Below, piece after piece: positions 1 to 6,737 of a stretch of 13,908 nucleotides of DNA. The notes below the pieces were generated by a model. It made no database searches. It saw only the letters and a list, made by a program, of their open reading frames with translations, and was not told where the DNA came from. The position numbers and the translations under genes were made by a program. The stretch is from Bifidobacteriaceae bacterium (lineage in GTDB: Bacteria; Actinomycetota; Actinomycetes; Actinomycetales; Bifidobacteriaceae), in the NCBI GenBank assembly GCA_030530905.1, contig JAUMUB010000019.1:1-13908 (forward strand), given 5' to 3'. Positions within the stretch are counted from its first letter, which is position 1, and each line of letters begins with the position of its first letter.

Positions 1-1287
1 TTCTGTATTCTGATTTTCAGTATTTGCATAGTTGTTTGAATCGGAAACCTGAGCCACCAACTGAGTTAAGAAATCAGTTAAGCGAGCACGATATTCTGTT
101 TCAAACTGCTTCAAACCTTCAATATTACCCTGAACAACCTTTGACTGGTTTTCAAGATTCTCACGAACCTGAGTTGCATAATTATCAGCCTCGTCACGAG
201 TCTTATTTGAGTAATCAGTTGCGCGCTGCTTTACTTCTTGCTCATACACGTCAATCTCGTTATGACGTGCCTTTGCATAATCATCAGCCTGAGTACGAAT
301 TTTGTTGGAATATTCGTCTGCAGTCTGGTGAGTGGTGGAAGCGTAAGTATCAGCATCGTTATGAGTATTCTTTGCATACTCATCTGCATCAGAACGAGTT
401 GACTGTGAATAGTTATCAGCTTCGCTGCGAGTGCGATTAGAGTAATCGTTTGCCTTATTGATCAACTCATTGTAACGACGCTGGCTTTCATCGGTGATTT
501 CCTTAGCCTTTGCCTTACCCTTATCAACATACTGATCATGCAACTGCATTGCAAGAGTAAGCATTGCTGTAGCACGTTCTGGCTCGCTACTAGCATTCTC
601 ACCAGCATTCTTAATAATGCGTAAGCTACCAGTTTCAGTATTAGGCTCCATCTTAGCCATCTGCTGACGAAGGCTTTCTTCGCGCTTCTGAGATTCTTCT
701 AACAAAGTGTTCAAAGACTTATTCTTCTCAGCAGCTTCCTGAATCTGAGCAGCAGAAGAATTAAGAGCTTCTTTAGCCTTCTTCAACTCGTTGTCCACAG
801 ATTCGAAGTTAGCACGAAGATCATTGCGTTCACGAGTAACCTCTGCAAGCTGATCTGCAATATCCTGCTTGCCTGATGCTTCAGCTGCCTGAGCAGTTAA
901 CTGATCAACCTGAGCGCTTAAACGTTCAACCTGAGACTTAAGCTGATCGTTCTGCTCACCAAGATTACGATTGCTTTCTTCTGCAGCAACAAGTTTCTTA
1001 GCTTGTTCATCTTCTCCACTGGATGCAGCAGCCTTTAAATCTTCATTTTCTTTCTCTAAGCCTTCAACTTTTTGAGAAAGTTCAGCAATCTTCTTATTTA
1101 AGCCGGTAACATCTGGGCTAATTGACTGCGTAGCTGATCCAGATTGTAAAGCCTGACGACCTAATGCCTCAATGGTTTCAGTGACTTGATCGAGAAAATC
1201 GTCAACCTCGTCAACATCATAACCTTCCTTGAAACGAACAGTCGAAAAGGTATGTTCCTTAATTTCATTTGGCGTCAACAATGCCAT
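1..1287 (-). CDS. wag31: DivIVA/Wag31 polar growth protein, partial (3' end beyond window)
   Basis: This reading frame is open for 429 codons from ATG at 1287 to the left edge, so the C-terminus is missing. DivIVA/Wag31 proteins bind curved membrane at poles and septa and recruit the wall-synthesis machinery in actinobacteria. Residues 1-40 form the DivIVA N-terminal domain, with FSTVRFKEGYDVDEVDDFLD at 14-33. Residues about 62-215 are a long Glu/Gln/Lys/Leu coiled coil. Residues 279-377 carry an 11-residue repeat with tyrosines at 282, 293, 304, 315, 326, 337, 348, 359 and 370. At 429+ residues it is much longer than mycobacterial Wag31 (about 260 residues). A GAGG lies 10 bases before the ATG. 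It is the last visible gene of the ftsZ-sepF-yggT-wag31 series and may have its own promoter in the 137-base gap upstream. The family call is firm; the role of the repeat is unknown. Confidence 0.93.
   Translation of the reverse strand, partial: MALLTPNEIKEHTFSTVRFKEGYDVDEVDDFLDQVTETIEALGRQALQSGSATQSISPDVTGLNKKIAELSQKVEGLEKENEDLKAAASSGEDEQAKKLVAAEESNRNLGEQNDQLKSQVERLSAQVDQLTAQAAEASGKQDIADQLAEVTRERNDLRANFESVDNELKKAKEALNSSAAQIQEAAEKNKSLNTLLEESQKREESLRQQMAKMEPNTETGSLRIIKNAGENASSEPERATAMLTLAMQLHDQYVDKGKAKAKEITDESQRRYNELINKANDYSNRTRSEADNYSQSTRSDADEYAKNTHNDADTYASTTHQTADEYSNKIRTQADDYAKARHNEIDVYEQEVKQRATDYSNKTRDEADNYATQVRENLENQSKVVQGNIEGLKQFETEYRARLTDFLTQLVAQVSDSNNYANTENQNTE
157..453 (-). repeat. Nine 11-residue (33-bp) repeats inside wag31
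   Basis: Residues 279-377 of Wag31 are tandem 11-residue units of the form A-D-x-Y-(A/S)-x-x-(T/I)-R-x-(E/D/Q). All nine tyrosines fall at exact 11-residue spacing. The DNA copies are diverged, so this is a protein-level hendecad coiled-coil repeat and not a perfect DNA satellite. The periodicity also leaves an open frame on the opposite strand, which I do not regard as a gene. Confidence 0.85.
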
Positions 1288-1305
1288 AATACTTATGCCT
1301 CACTT

Positions 1306-1321
1306 CGAGAAGAACATCTCG
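1306..1321. promoter_or_regulatory. Inverted repeat in the wag31 leader
   Basis: CGAGA-N6-TCTCG lies 19 bases before the wag31 start, between the start codon and a -10-like TATAAA (minus strand, 1326-1331). It could be an operator or a small leader hairpin. No clear -35 box accompanies the TATAAA: the best hexamer at 17-base spacing, TAGTCG, matches 3 of 6. The whole 1288-1424 gap is AT-rich and shows no clear terminator for yggT, so read-through from ftsZ-sepF-yggT is likely. Confidence 0.3.
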
Positions 1322-1424
1322 TATATTTATACAATATTGACTTTATCACGACTACCCAGAAAAAATAAATAAACAGCGGCAACAAAATCAAAAAAGTGTA
1401 TAAACAAATAGAAAATTTTTTTTA

Positions 1425-1703
1425 TTAAATAATAATTTGTAGCACAATAATAAGAAAATACAATACTAAATATGCAACATCAATGCCGACAGTTCCAAAA
1501 CGAATTGGCGGCACAAAACGTCGAATATAACGCAACGGTGGCTCAGTAAGATAATAGAACAATCCAATTGCTTGCCGTACATACACATGAGGGTTCCAGC
1601 GAGGGAAAATCACGCGCACCCAATCAAAAATCATACGAATAAATAAAACCACTATATACGCACTTAACAGACTATTAATAAGTCTTAATAACAAAATCAG
1701 CAT
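1425..1703 (-). CDS. yggT: YggT family integral membrane protein
   Basis: A 92-residue membrane protein of the YGGT family. It has a hydrophobic helix at about residues 2-25 and a second at about 70-92, joined by a basic loop (PRWNPHVYVRQ and PPLRYIRRFVPPIRFG) with the FRDW-like FIRMIFDW and the proline-rich stretch before helix 2 typical of the family. In actinobacteria and cyanobacteria this gene sits between sepF and divIVA and is thought to act in division or in membrane and wall organisation; its biochemical role is unsettled. It has one YGGT unit, the usual actinobacterial length. The ATG at 1703 lacks a recognisable Shine-Dalgarno sequence. A 6-bp hairpin ends five bases before it. It follows sepF by 69 bases and probably shares its transcript. 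Confidence 0.9.
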   Translation of the reverse strand: MLILLLRLINSLLSAYIVVLFIRMIFDWVRVIFPRWNPHVYVRQAIGLFYYLTEPPLRYIRRFVPPIRFGTVGIDVAYLVLYFLIIVLQIII

Positions 1704-1708
1704 GACAC

Positions 1709-1727
1709 AAGAATACCAACAATTCTT
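1709..1727 (-). promoter_or_regulatory. Hairpin just upstream of the yggT start codon
   Basis: On the minus strand, AAGAAT-N7-ATTCTT (perfect 6-bp arms) ends five bases before the yggT ATG, in the place where a ribosome binding site would be. No purine-rich SD is visible. It could modulate translation of yggT, or be chance in AT-rich DNA. Confidence 0.3.
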
Positions 1728-1772
1728 ATATCACGCTGAAAATTTGCTGAAAATTATACAGGAATTAAAGTA

Positions 1773-2252
1773 TTAGAAAATTCCGTTACCTGCATTTTCA
1801 TCTTGAGCTTTTTGAATATTTATGCGAACTTGCGAGGGGCTTAACAAGAAAACACGTGGAGTTACGCGTTCAATCGAACCTTTCAAACCAAAAACGACGC
1901 CCGCAGAAAAATCTACAATACGATAAGAAATAGCTTCTGGAACATCGCTTAAATTAAGAACAACTGGAACACCATCGCGTAACGCACGACCAACCATTTG
2001 TGCATCCTCATACGTTTTTGGAGAAATCGTTGTAATGCGATTAAAACGGCTTGCAGCTGATGCAAAAGAATTGTGTGAAGCAGAAGCAGATGACTTATCG
2101 CGCGATGAAGACTCTTGTGGAAGAGAAGCTACAACATTATCGTCATCAAATGACGTGTTGGACTCCACCTCATCCTGAGCTGCATCATCTATATCATCTA
2201 CAACATCCGTCATACCTAAGTAAGACATTGTTCTCTTCATAAAACCTGACAT
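1773..2252 (-). CDS. sepF: Cell division protein SepF
   Basis: SepF is a membrane anchor and assembly factor for FtsZ and is essential in actinobacteria lacking FtsA/ZipA. The 159-residue protein has the expected layout. An N-terminal amphipathic membrane-binding helix occupies residues 1-14 (MSGFMKRTMSYLGM). An acidic, Ser/Ala-rich, probably disordered linker covers about 15-70. The SepF fold covers about 71-148, with DGVPVVLNLSDVP, VDFSAGVVFGLKGSIERV and the closing VFLLSPSQVRI. The ATG at 2252 is well supported by GAGGAG five bases upstream. That SD lies just past the ftsZ stop (16-base gap), so sepF is co-transcribed with ftsZ and probably coupled to it, placing both binding partners in one unit. 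Length and motifs are normal for the family. Confidence 0.97.
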   Translation of the reverse strand: MSGFMKRTMSYLGMTDVVDDIDDAAQDEVESNTSFDDDNVVASLPQESSSRDKSSASASHNSFASAASRFNRITTISPKTYEDAQMVGRALRDGVPVVLNLSDVPEAISYRIVDFSAGVVFGLKGSIERVTPRVFLLSPSQVRINIQKAQDENAGNGIF

Positions 2253-2268
2253 TAGTTCTCCTCAAAAC

Positions 2269-3432
2269 TTAACGAAGGAAGAATGGAATATCAATATCAC
2301 CATCGTTAGCGGAAACTACTTCATGATTTAGTAAATCATTACCTGCCGGAGCAGAAGACTGAGCTGAGCTTGCATCAGCTTCACTCTCTTGTGGTTGAAC
2401 TGAGGTGGTTTCTTCGGAAACTAACGTCTGATTAACAGTTTCTTTCTGATCTTCACTGTTCTTTGTGGTCTTCTCATTATCAAAGCCTGCAGCAATAACA
2501 GTGACCTGAATCTCATCACCGCTAGTGTCATCATAAGTAAGACCCATAATAATCTGAGCTTCAGGATGAAGAACTCCGCGAATAAGTTCAGAAGCCTCAT
2601 TAATTTCATCCAAAGTCATATCAGAAGAACCAGTGAAATGAATTAAAGCACCATGAGCACCATCAATACCCTCTTCTAGCAAAGGAGAGCTAATAGCAAT
2701 CTCAGCTGCCTGAGTTGCTCGATCTTCACCACGCGCAGAACCGATACCAAATAATGCTGTACCAGCATCAGTTAAAATAGCCTTAATATCCGAGAAATCT
2801 GTCTGAATATAAGAGCTGCTCATAATAATATCAGTAATACCACGAACGCCTGCAAGCAATGCAGTATCGGCTGTTTGAAACGCTTCTAACACTGACACCT
2901 TATGATCAGAAACTTCGAGCAAGCGATCATTTGGAATAACAATTAGCGCATCAACTTCTTTACGAAGATTTTCAATGCCTAAACGTGCAGAAGCATCACG
3001 ACGTGGACCTTCAAAGCTGAACGGACGAGTAACAACCGCAACGGTTAAAGCACCCTGCTGACGAGCTGCACGTGCAACAATTGGACTAGCGCCAGTACCA
3101 GTTCCACCACCCTCACCACAGGTGACAAAAACCATGTCTGCGTCTTTAAGAACCTGCTCAATATCTGACTGATGATCTTGAGCTGCTTTAGCACCCTTTT
3201 CTGGATCAGCACCAGCACCTAAACCACGACTTGATGCATCGTTTAACGAAATTTTTACATCTGCATCTGAGCGCATTAAATCCTTTGCATCAGTGTTAAT
3301 TGCAACAAATTCAACACCTTGCAAACCCTGTGCAACCATACGGTTTACTGCGTTACCACCGCCACCACCGACGCCGACTACCTTAATAATAGTTTTATCG
3401 CTAAAAGTCTCATTACCGGCTAATTCAGTCAC
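2269..3432 (-). CDS. ftsZ: Cell division GTPase FtsZ
   Basis: FtsZ is the tubulin-like GTPase that forms the cytokinetic ring. The 387-residue protein has an N-terminal nucleotide-binding domain with VGVGGGGGNAVNRM (19-32), the tubulin signature GGGTGTGAS (108-116), RPFSFEGPRR (136-145) and NDRLLEV (168-174). A C-terminal activation domain extends to about 317. An acidic Ser/Gln/Glu linker follows (about 318-375), and the protein ends in DIDIPFFLR, the peptide that normally binds SepF. The start is GTG at 3432 with GAGGAG six bases upstream. The synergy loop reads SSSYIQTDFSDI (205-216), where most bacteria have a PGLINVDFADV-type sequence: the catalytic aspartates (212, 215) remain, but the conserved Asn is Gln210 and the Pro-Gly is lost. 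The alanine before GEGGGTGTG is Cys105. The gene leads the sepF-yggT-wag31 cluster and has a plausible promoter upstream. Confidence 0.98.
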   Translation of the reverse strand: MTELAGNETFSDKTIIKVVGVGGGGGNAVNRMVAQGLQGVEFVAINTDAKDLMRSDADVKISLNDASSRGLGAGADPEKGAKAAQDHQSDIEQVLKDADMVFVTCGEGGGTGTGASPIVARAARQQGALTVAVVTRPFSFEGPRRDASARLGIENLRKEVDALIVIPNDRLLEVSDHKVSVLEAFQTADTALLAGVRGITDIIMSSSYIQTDFSDIKAILTDAGTALFGIGSARGEDRATQAAEIAISSPLLEEGIDGAHGALIHFTGSSDMTLDEINEASELIRGVLHPEAQIIMGLTYDDTSGDEIQVTVIAAGFDNEKTTKNSEDQKETVNQTLVSEETTSVQPQESEADASSAQSSAPAGNDLLNHEVVSANDGDIDIPFFLR

Positions 3433-3441
3433 AATGCACTC
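3433..3441 (-). promoter_or_regulatory. ftsZ ribosome binding site setting a GTG start
   Basis: On the minus strand GAGGAG is followed by TGCATT and then GTG. The strong SD at six-base spacing fixes the GTG at 3432 as the start. The ten bases GTGCATTGTG recur at the glyS start. Confidence 0.7.
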
Positions 3442-3483
3442 CTCGAGTTATAGTTCATCTCACATAACTTTATCGCAACAATA

Positions 3484-3506
3484 CCGACATTAACACAGTA
3501 AGTCGG
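3484..3506 (-). promoter_or_regulatory. Inverted repeat in the ftsZ 5' leader
   Basis: CCGAC-N13-GTCGG lies between the predicted ftsZ transcription start and the start codon. The arms are 5 bp, extendable by one G-U pair in RNA. It could be a leader hairpin or a protein site. No U-tract follows, so it is not a terminator. Confidence 0.25.
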
Positions 3507-3517
3507 CGTGTACTACT

Positions 3518-3530
3518 GTTTTAGTAAAAC
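3518..3530. promoter_or_regulatory. Palindrome at the predicted ftsZ transcription start
   Basis: GTTTTA-G-TAAAAC is a perfect 6+1+6 palindrome. It begins ten bases downstream of the predicted -10 box and so overlaps the early transcribed region. This is where a repressor would bind. No matching regulator is known to me. Confidence 0.35.
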
Positions 3531-3539
3531 TTATTATTA

Positions 3540-3567
3540 ATTGTAGTCAAAAAATTAAGATTGTAAA
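3540..3567 (-). promoter_or_regulatory. Predicted sigma-A promoter of ftsZ
   Basis: On the minus strand, -35 TTTACA (5 of 6 to consensus) and -10 TACAAT (5 of 6) are separated by 16 bases. This predicts a start near 3533 and a leader of about 100 bases before the GTG. It lies in the 166-base gap after dusB, which holds no obvious terminator, so ftsZ may also receive read-through. Confidence 0.5.
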
Positions 3568-3598
3568 ACAAAACTCTTGAATATTATCCACTAAAATT

Positions 3599-4825
3599 TT
3601 AATAACTTGCATACATAGGATCGTTGCCAAATAAATCTTCCCGCATTTGAGAAGTGGTCGATCTAGATTCAAGCCAACCATACGGCAAATGAACTTTTTT
3701 AGCAAATTTGACACGACCTCGAGGCTTATCAACCTGTGTTGCAGCGATTTGAATACTTGGATCTAAACCATCGATTACACGCGTTAGATCTTCAATGCTC
3801 TCACATTCCATAAAAGCTCGACGAGTATTGCCTCCCACTGCATAGCCTTTAACATACCATGCAATATGTTTACGCAAATCATGAACTGCCATGCGTTCAT
3901 CACCGTCATAAAATTCAACAAGCAATTTTGCATGCTTAAGAATAATATTGCAAACCTCACCTAGATTGAGGTTCATACGAGTATTATTTCCCGCAAACGC
4001 ATTCTTAATATCAGAAAAAATCCAAGGTCTACCTTGACATCCCCGACCAATTGCCACACCAGCACAACCAGTTTCAGATACCATATCCAAGGCATCTTGC
4101 GCACCCCAAATATCCCCATTACCAAAAACAGGAATATCTAATACTTCAACTAATTGCGTAATTTTTGACCAATCAGAATGGCCGCCATAATATTCAGCCG
4201 TAGTACGTGCATGTAAAGTAACTGCAGCACAACCCTCTTCTTGCGCAATCCGACCAGACTCTAAGAAAGTTTCATGCTCATGATCAATACCAACACGAAT
4301 TTTTACTGTTACAGGAATATTCGCACTCTCACATACTTGAACCACACGGTGAATAAGATCTTGAAAAATATCTAATTTCCAAGGCAAAGCAGAACCACCA
4401 CCACGACGTGTAACTTTTGGCACAGGACAACCAAAATTCAAATCCACATGATCTGCCATGTTTTCATCAACAACAATGCGTGCTGCTTGTTCGACTATTG
4501 ATGGGTTCACGCCATATAACTGTAAAGATCGGATTTTCTCACTTGGAGCAAACTCGCATAAACGCAAAGCCTTAGGATTGCGAGCCACAAGAGCCCGAGC
4601 AGTAATCATCTCAGCAACATACAATCCATCAGGACCATATTCCTCACAAATAACACGAAAAGGCCAATTTGTCACCCCAGCCATTGGAGATAACACTACG
4701 GGAGTTGGCACTTTAATAGAACCAAGCTGAACAGGCTTAATAGCTGGAAGAGTAGTTGTACTACCACTTACATGTTGTCCATTATCGGTTGCATCAATAT
4801 TACGTATTATTTGTTCGTGTAACAT
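3599..4825 (-). CDS. dusB: tRNA-dihydrouridine synthase, DusB-like
   Basis: A flavin enzyme that reduces uridines in the tRNA D-loop to dihydrouridine with NAD(P)H. The 408-residue protein shows the Dus TIM-barrel signatures in order: SPMAGVTNWPFR (46-57, FMN site), DLNFGCPVPKV (128-138) with catalytic Cys133, RRGGGSAL (140-147), VTVKIRVG (172-179), HARTTAEYYGG (205-215), VFGNGDI (233-239) and the phosphate-binding AIGRGCQGRPWIF (258-270). A C-terminal helical tRNA-binding domain follows, with LRKHIAWYVKGY. It is longer than E. coli DusB (about 320 residues), with about 36 extra N-terminal residues and an extended C-terminus. The ATG at 4825 has a short AAGG four bases upstream. It is separated from glyS by a terminator and probably has its own promoter. 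DusB versus another Dus subclass is inferred from overall motif similarity. Confidence 0.94.
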   Translation of the reverse strand: MLHEQIIRNIDATDNGQHVSGSTTTLPAIKPVQLGSIKVPTPVVLSPMAGVTNWPFRVICEEYGPDGLYVAEMITARALVARNPKALRLCEFAPSEKIRSLQLYGVNPSIVEQAARIVVDENMADHVDLNFGCPVPKVTRRGGGSALPWKLDIFQDLIHRVVQVCESANIPVTVKIRVGIDHEHETFLESGRIAQEEGCAAVTLHARTTAEYYGGHSDWSKITQLVEVLDIPVFGNGDIWGAQDALDMVSETGCAGVAIGRGCQGRPWIFSDIKNAFAGNNTRMNLNLGEVCNIILKHAKLLVEFYDGDERMAVHDLRKHIAWYVKGYAVGGNTRRAFMECESIEDLTRVIDGLDPSIQIAATQVDKPRGRVKFAKKVHLPYGWLESRSTTSQMREDLFGNDPMYASY

Positions 4826-4866
4826 AAAACCTTAACCATCACTAGTATTTGCGTACTATCATACAT

Positions 4867-4910
4867 GAAAAAATAATAATGAGGACAAAATCATAATAAT
4901 TTTGCCCTCA
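4867..4910 (-). terminator. Rho-independent terminator after glyS
   Basis: On the minus strand an almost perfect 12-bp stem (TGAGGGCAAAAT pairing with ATTTTGTCCTCA, one G-U pair) with a 7-base loop is followed by a T-rich tail (TTATTATTTTTTC). It begins 24 bases past the glyS stop and separates glyS from dusB. Confidence 0.85.
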
Positions 4911-4934
4911 TCACCAATTATATTCTAGCTACGC

Positions 4935-6410
4935 TTAATATAATCCGCCAGCTTCGCCCACAGTAACATCATCATCAAATGGTTTACCGCCAAGTTCAAC
5001 TGGTATTTGTGGAATGCTAATACGCTTTTCACCAATACGCTTTGCCACATAGTCTGCAACCTGATCCAAAGCTACACGCTCCTGCTGCATAGTGTCGCGT
5101 TCACGAATAGTTACAGCGTGATCATCAATAGTGTCAAAATCAACGGTAATGCACAATGGAGTACCAATTTCATCTTCACGACGATAACGGCGACCAATAG
5201 CGCCAGCCTCATCGTAATCAATATTCCAATCGTGTGCGCGTAAATCAAATGCTAAATCTTGCGCAATAGACTGAAGCTCTGGCTTCTTACTCAAAGGAAG
5301 CACTGCTGCCTTCACTGGAGCTAAGCGTGGATCCAAACGCAATACTGTACGCTTATCAACACCACCCTTAGTATTTGGAGCTTCGTCAACATCGTAAGCA
5401 TCAACTAAGAATGCCATAAGAGAACGAGTTAAACCTGCTGCAGGCTCGATAACGTATGGAACGTACTTTTCGCCAGTTGCCTGATCAAAATAGCTTAAAT
5501 CTTCACCCGAATGCTTTGAATGAGCAGACAAATCAAAATCAGTACGATTCGCAATACCTTCAAGCTCACCCCAATTTGATCCTTGGAAGCCGAACTTGTA
5601 TTCAATATCAACAGTACGCTTTGAATAATGGGAAAGCTTCTCTTTTGGATGCTCGTAATGGCGTAAATTCTCAGGGTTAATACCTAAATCAACATACCAG
5701 CGAGTACGAGCTTGCAACCAATACTCATGCCACTCTTCATCAGTGCCAGGCTTTACAAAGAATTCCATTTCCATTTGCTCAAATTCACGAGTACGGAAAA
5801 TAAAGTTACCTGGAGTGATTTCATTACGGAAAGACTTACCAATATTTGCAATACCGAATGGCGGTTTAGAACGAGATGAGTTCATAACGTTCTTAAAGTC
5901 AACAAAAATTCCCTGAGCGGTTTCTGGGCGCAAATAGTGCAAACTATTCTCATCTTCAACAGGGCCGAGATGAGTGCGAAGCATCATATTGAAATCGCGT
6001 GGTTCTGTCCACTTACCTCGAGTACCACAATCAGGGCAAACAATATCTAATAAACCGTTTTCAGGCATAGTATCGTTATGCTTTTCTGCATATGATTCTT
6101 CGAGCTTGTCTGCACGATGACGCTTATGACAGTTCAAACATTCAATAAGCGGATCGTTGAACACGGAAACGTGTCCAGAAGCAACCCACACTTCAGGAGG
6201 GAGAATAATTGAGGTGTCAACTCCCACTACATCACCGCGAGTTGTGACCATAAAACGCCACCACTCACGCTTAATATTTTCTTTTAAGGCAACGCCTAAT
6301 GGGCCATAATCCCATGCGGAACGAGTGCCACCATAAATTTCTCCTGCTGGGAATACGAATCCGCGACGTTTTGCAAGAGATACGACTTCATCTAGTTTTG
6401 AAACAGCCAC
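4935..6410 (-). CDS. glyS: Glycyl-tRNA synthetase, class II homodimeric type
   Basis: Charges tRNA-Gly with glycine at the cost of ATP, in the cytosol. The 491-residue protein is the eukaryote/actinobacterial alpha2 type (also called glyQS), not the alpha2beta2 type. Visible features are: [14 protein letters not shown] (27-40); a zinc site with CLNC (91-94) and CPDC (125-128); [14 protein letters not shown] (161-174); motif 2 around [19 protein letters not shown] (192-210); motif 3 [13 protein letters not shown] (322-334); and an anticodon-binding domain from about 363. The start is GTG at 6410 with GAAGG eight bases upstream, in a GTGCATTGTG context also seen at ftsZ. The gene is monocistronic: a terminator follows it and a divergent gene lies upstream. 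A -10-like GATAAT is present at 6470-6475 (minus strand) with no good -35. I saw no T-box leader. Confidence 0.97.
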   Translation of the reverse strand: MAVSKLDEVVSLAKRRGFVFPAGEIYGGTRSAWDYGPLGVALKENIKREWWRFMVTTRGDVVGVDTSIILPPEVWVASGHVSVFNDPLIECLNCHKRHRADKLEESYAEKHNDTMPENGLLDIVCPDCGTRGKWTEPRDFNMMLRTHLGPVEDENSLHYLRPETAQGIFVDFKNVMNSSRSKPPFGIANIGKSFRNEITPGNFIFRTREFEQMEMEFFVKPGTDEEWHEYWLQARTRWYVDLGINPENLRHYEHPKEKLSHYSKRTVDIEYKFGFQGSNWGELEGIANRTDFDLSAHSKHSGEDLSYFDQATGEKYVPYVIEPAAGLTRSLMAFLVDAYDVDEAPNTKGGVDKRTVLRLDPRLAPVKAAVLPLSKKPELQSIAQDLAFDLRAHDWNIDYDEAGAIGRRYRREDEIGTPLCITVDFDTIDDHAVTIRERDTMQQERVALDQVADYVAKRIGEKRISIPQIPVELGGKPFDDDVTVGEAGGLY

Positions 6411-6589
6411 AATGCACCTTCTGGTTTGACGGTTTTGGGGACTTTAATTAGCTTGCTTAAGTTTAGTGTATTATCATGACAGAAATTTTTTAAGCGTAAA
6501 ATAAATACAACTCTCTTAAATATTTAATAAGATAGTAATTATAACTATTCACTCACATTTAATAGCGTATCCTTTGATGAATAAAAGCT

Positions 6590-6652
6590 TACTATATGTA
6601 CAGATTTATGAGAATATACATAGTAGTTTAATACTTATTTTTACTATACATA
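6590..6652. promoter_or_regulatory. Three copies of 11-mer TACTATRYRTA upstream of the fructosidase gene
   Basis: Copies are TACTATATGTA (6590-6600, plus), TACTATGTATA (6615-6625, read on minus) and TACTATACATA (6642-6652, plus). Centres are about 25 and 27 bases apart, that is 2.4-2.6 helical turns. Copies 1 and 2 form an inverted pair. The arrangement resembles a cluster of binding sites for a regulator of the downstream gene or of glyS. AT-rich composition raises the chance background. Confidence 0.4.
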
Positions 6653-6665
6653 TTCAAAGAATACG

Positions 6666-6683
6666 TTGTACACACCGTTACAA
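6666..6683. promoter_or_regulatory. Inverted repeat TTGTA-N8-TACAA
   Basis: Perfect 5-bp arms with an 8-base spacer, about 100 bases before the fructosidase start. It lacks the central CG usual in LacI-family operators. Operator function is possible but weakly supported. Confidence 0.25.
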
Positions 6684-6718
6684 AATTGTTATGCGCGTAT
6701 TTCATAATAGACAAAGCA

Positions 6719-6737
6719 CTGATACACTACATATCAG
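6719..6737. promoter_or_regulatory. Inverted repeat CTGATA-N7-TATCAG
   Basis: Perfect 6-bp arms with a 7-base spacer, ending 45 bases before the fructosidase ATG. This is a plausible operator position downstream of a promoter. It could instead form a weak leader hairpin. Confidence 0.35.

Noticed and set aside
24..440. Open frame on the plus strand with a regular His/Tyr/Glu-rich repeat
   Set aside because: It mirrors the 33-bp periodic coiled-coil repeat of wag31 on the minus strand. The minus frame has a DivIVA domain and an SD; the plus frame has neither a known domain nor a supported start.
157..453. 33-bp periodicity resembling a short repeat array or CRISPR
   Set aside because: Units are diverged, contiguous and in frame with wag31, with no repeat-spacer structure. 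They encode 11-residue protein repeats.
3547..3732. 61-codon minus-strand frame overlapping the end of dusB
   Set aside because: It is an alternative frame of dusB running into the AT-rich spacer, with no SD or recognisable domain.
4458..4730. 90-codon plus-strand frame opposite dusB
   Set aside because: It lies wholly antisense to conserved dusB motifs and has no domain or ribosome binding site. Similar antisense frames opposite glyS, ispG and dxr were dismissed for the same reason.
6411..6600. T-box or other riboswitch leader for glyS
   Set aside because: I found no T-box consensus, specifier stem or antiterminator-terminator pair in the leader; only AT-rich sequence and a lone -10-like box.
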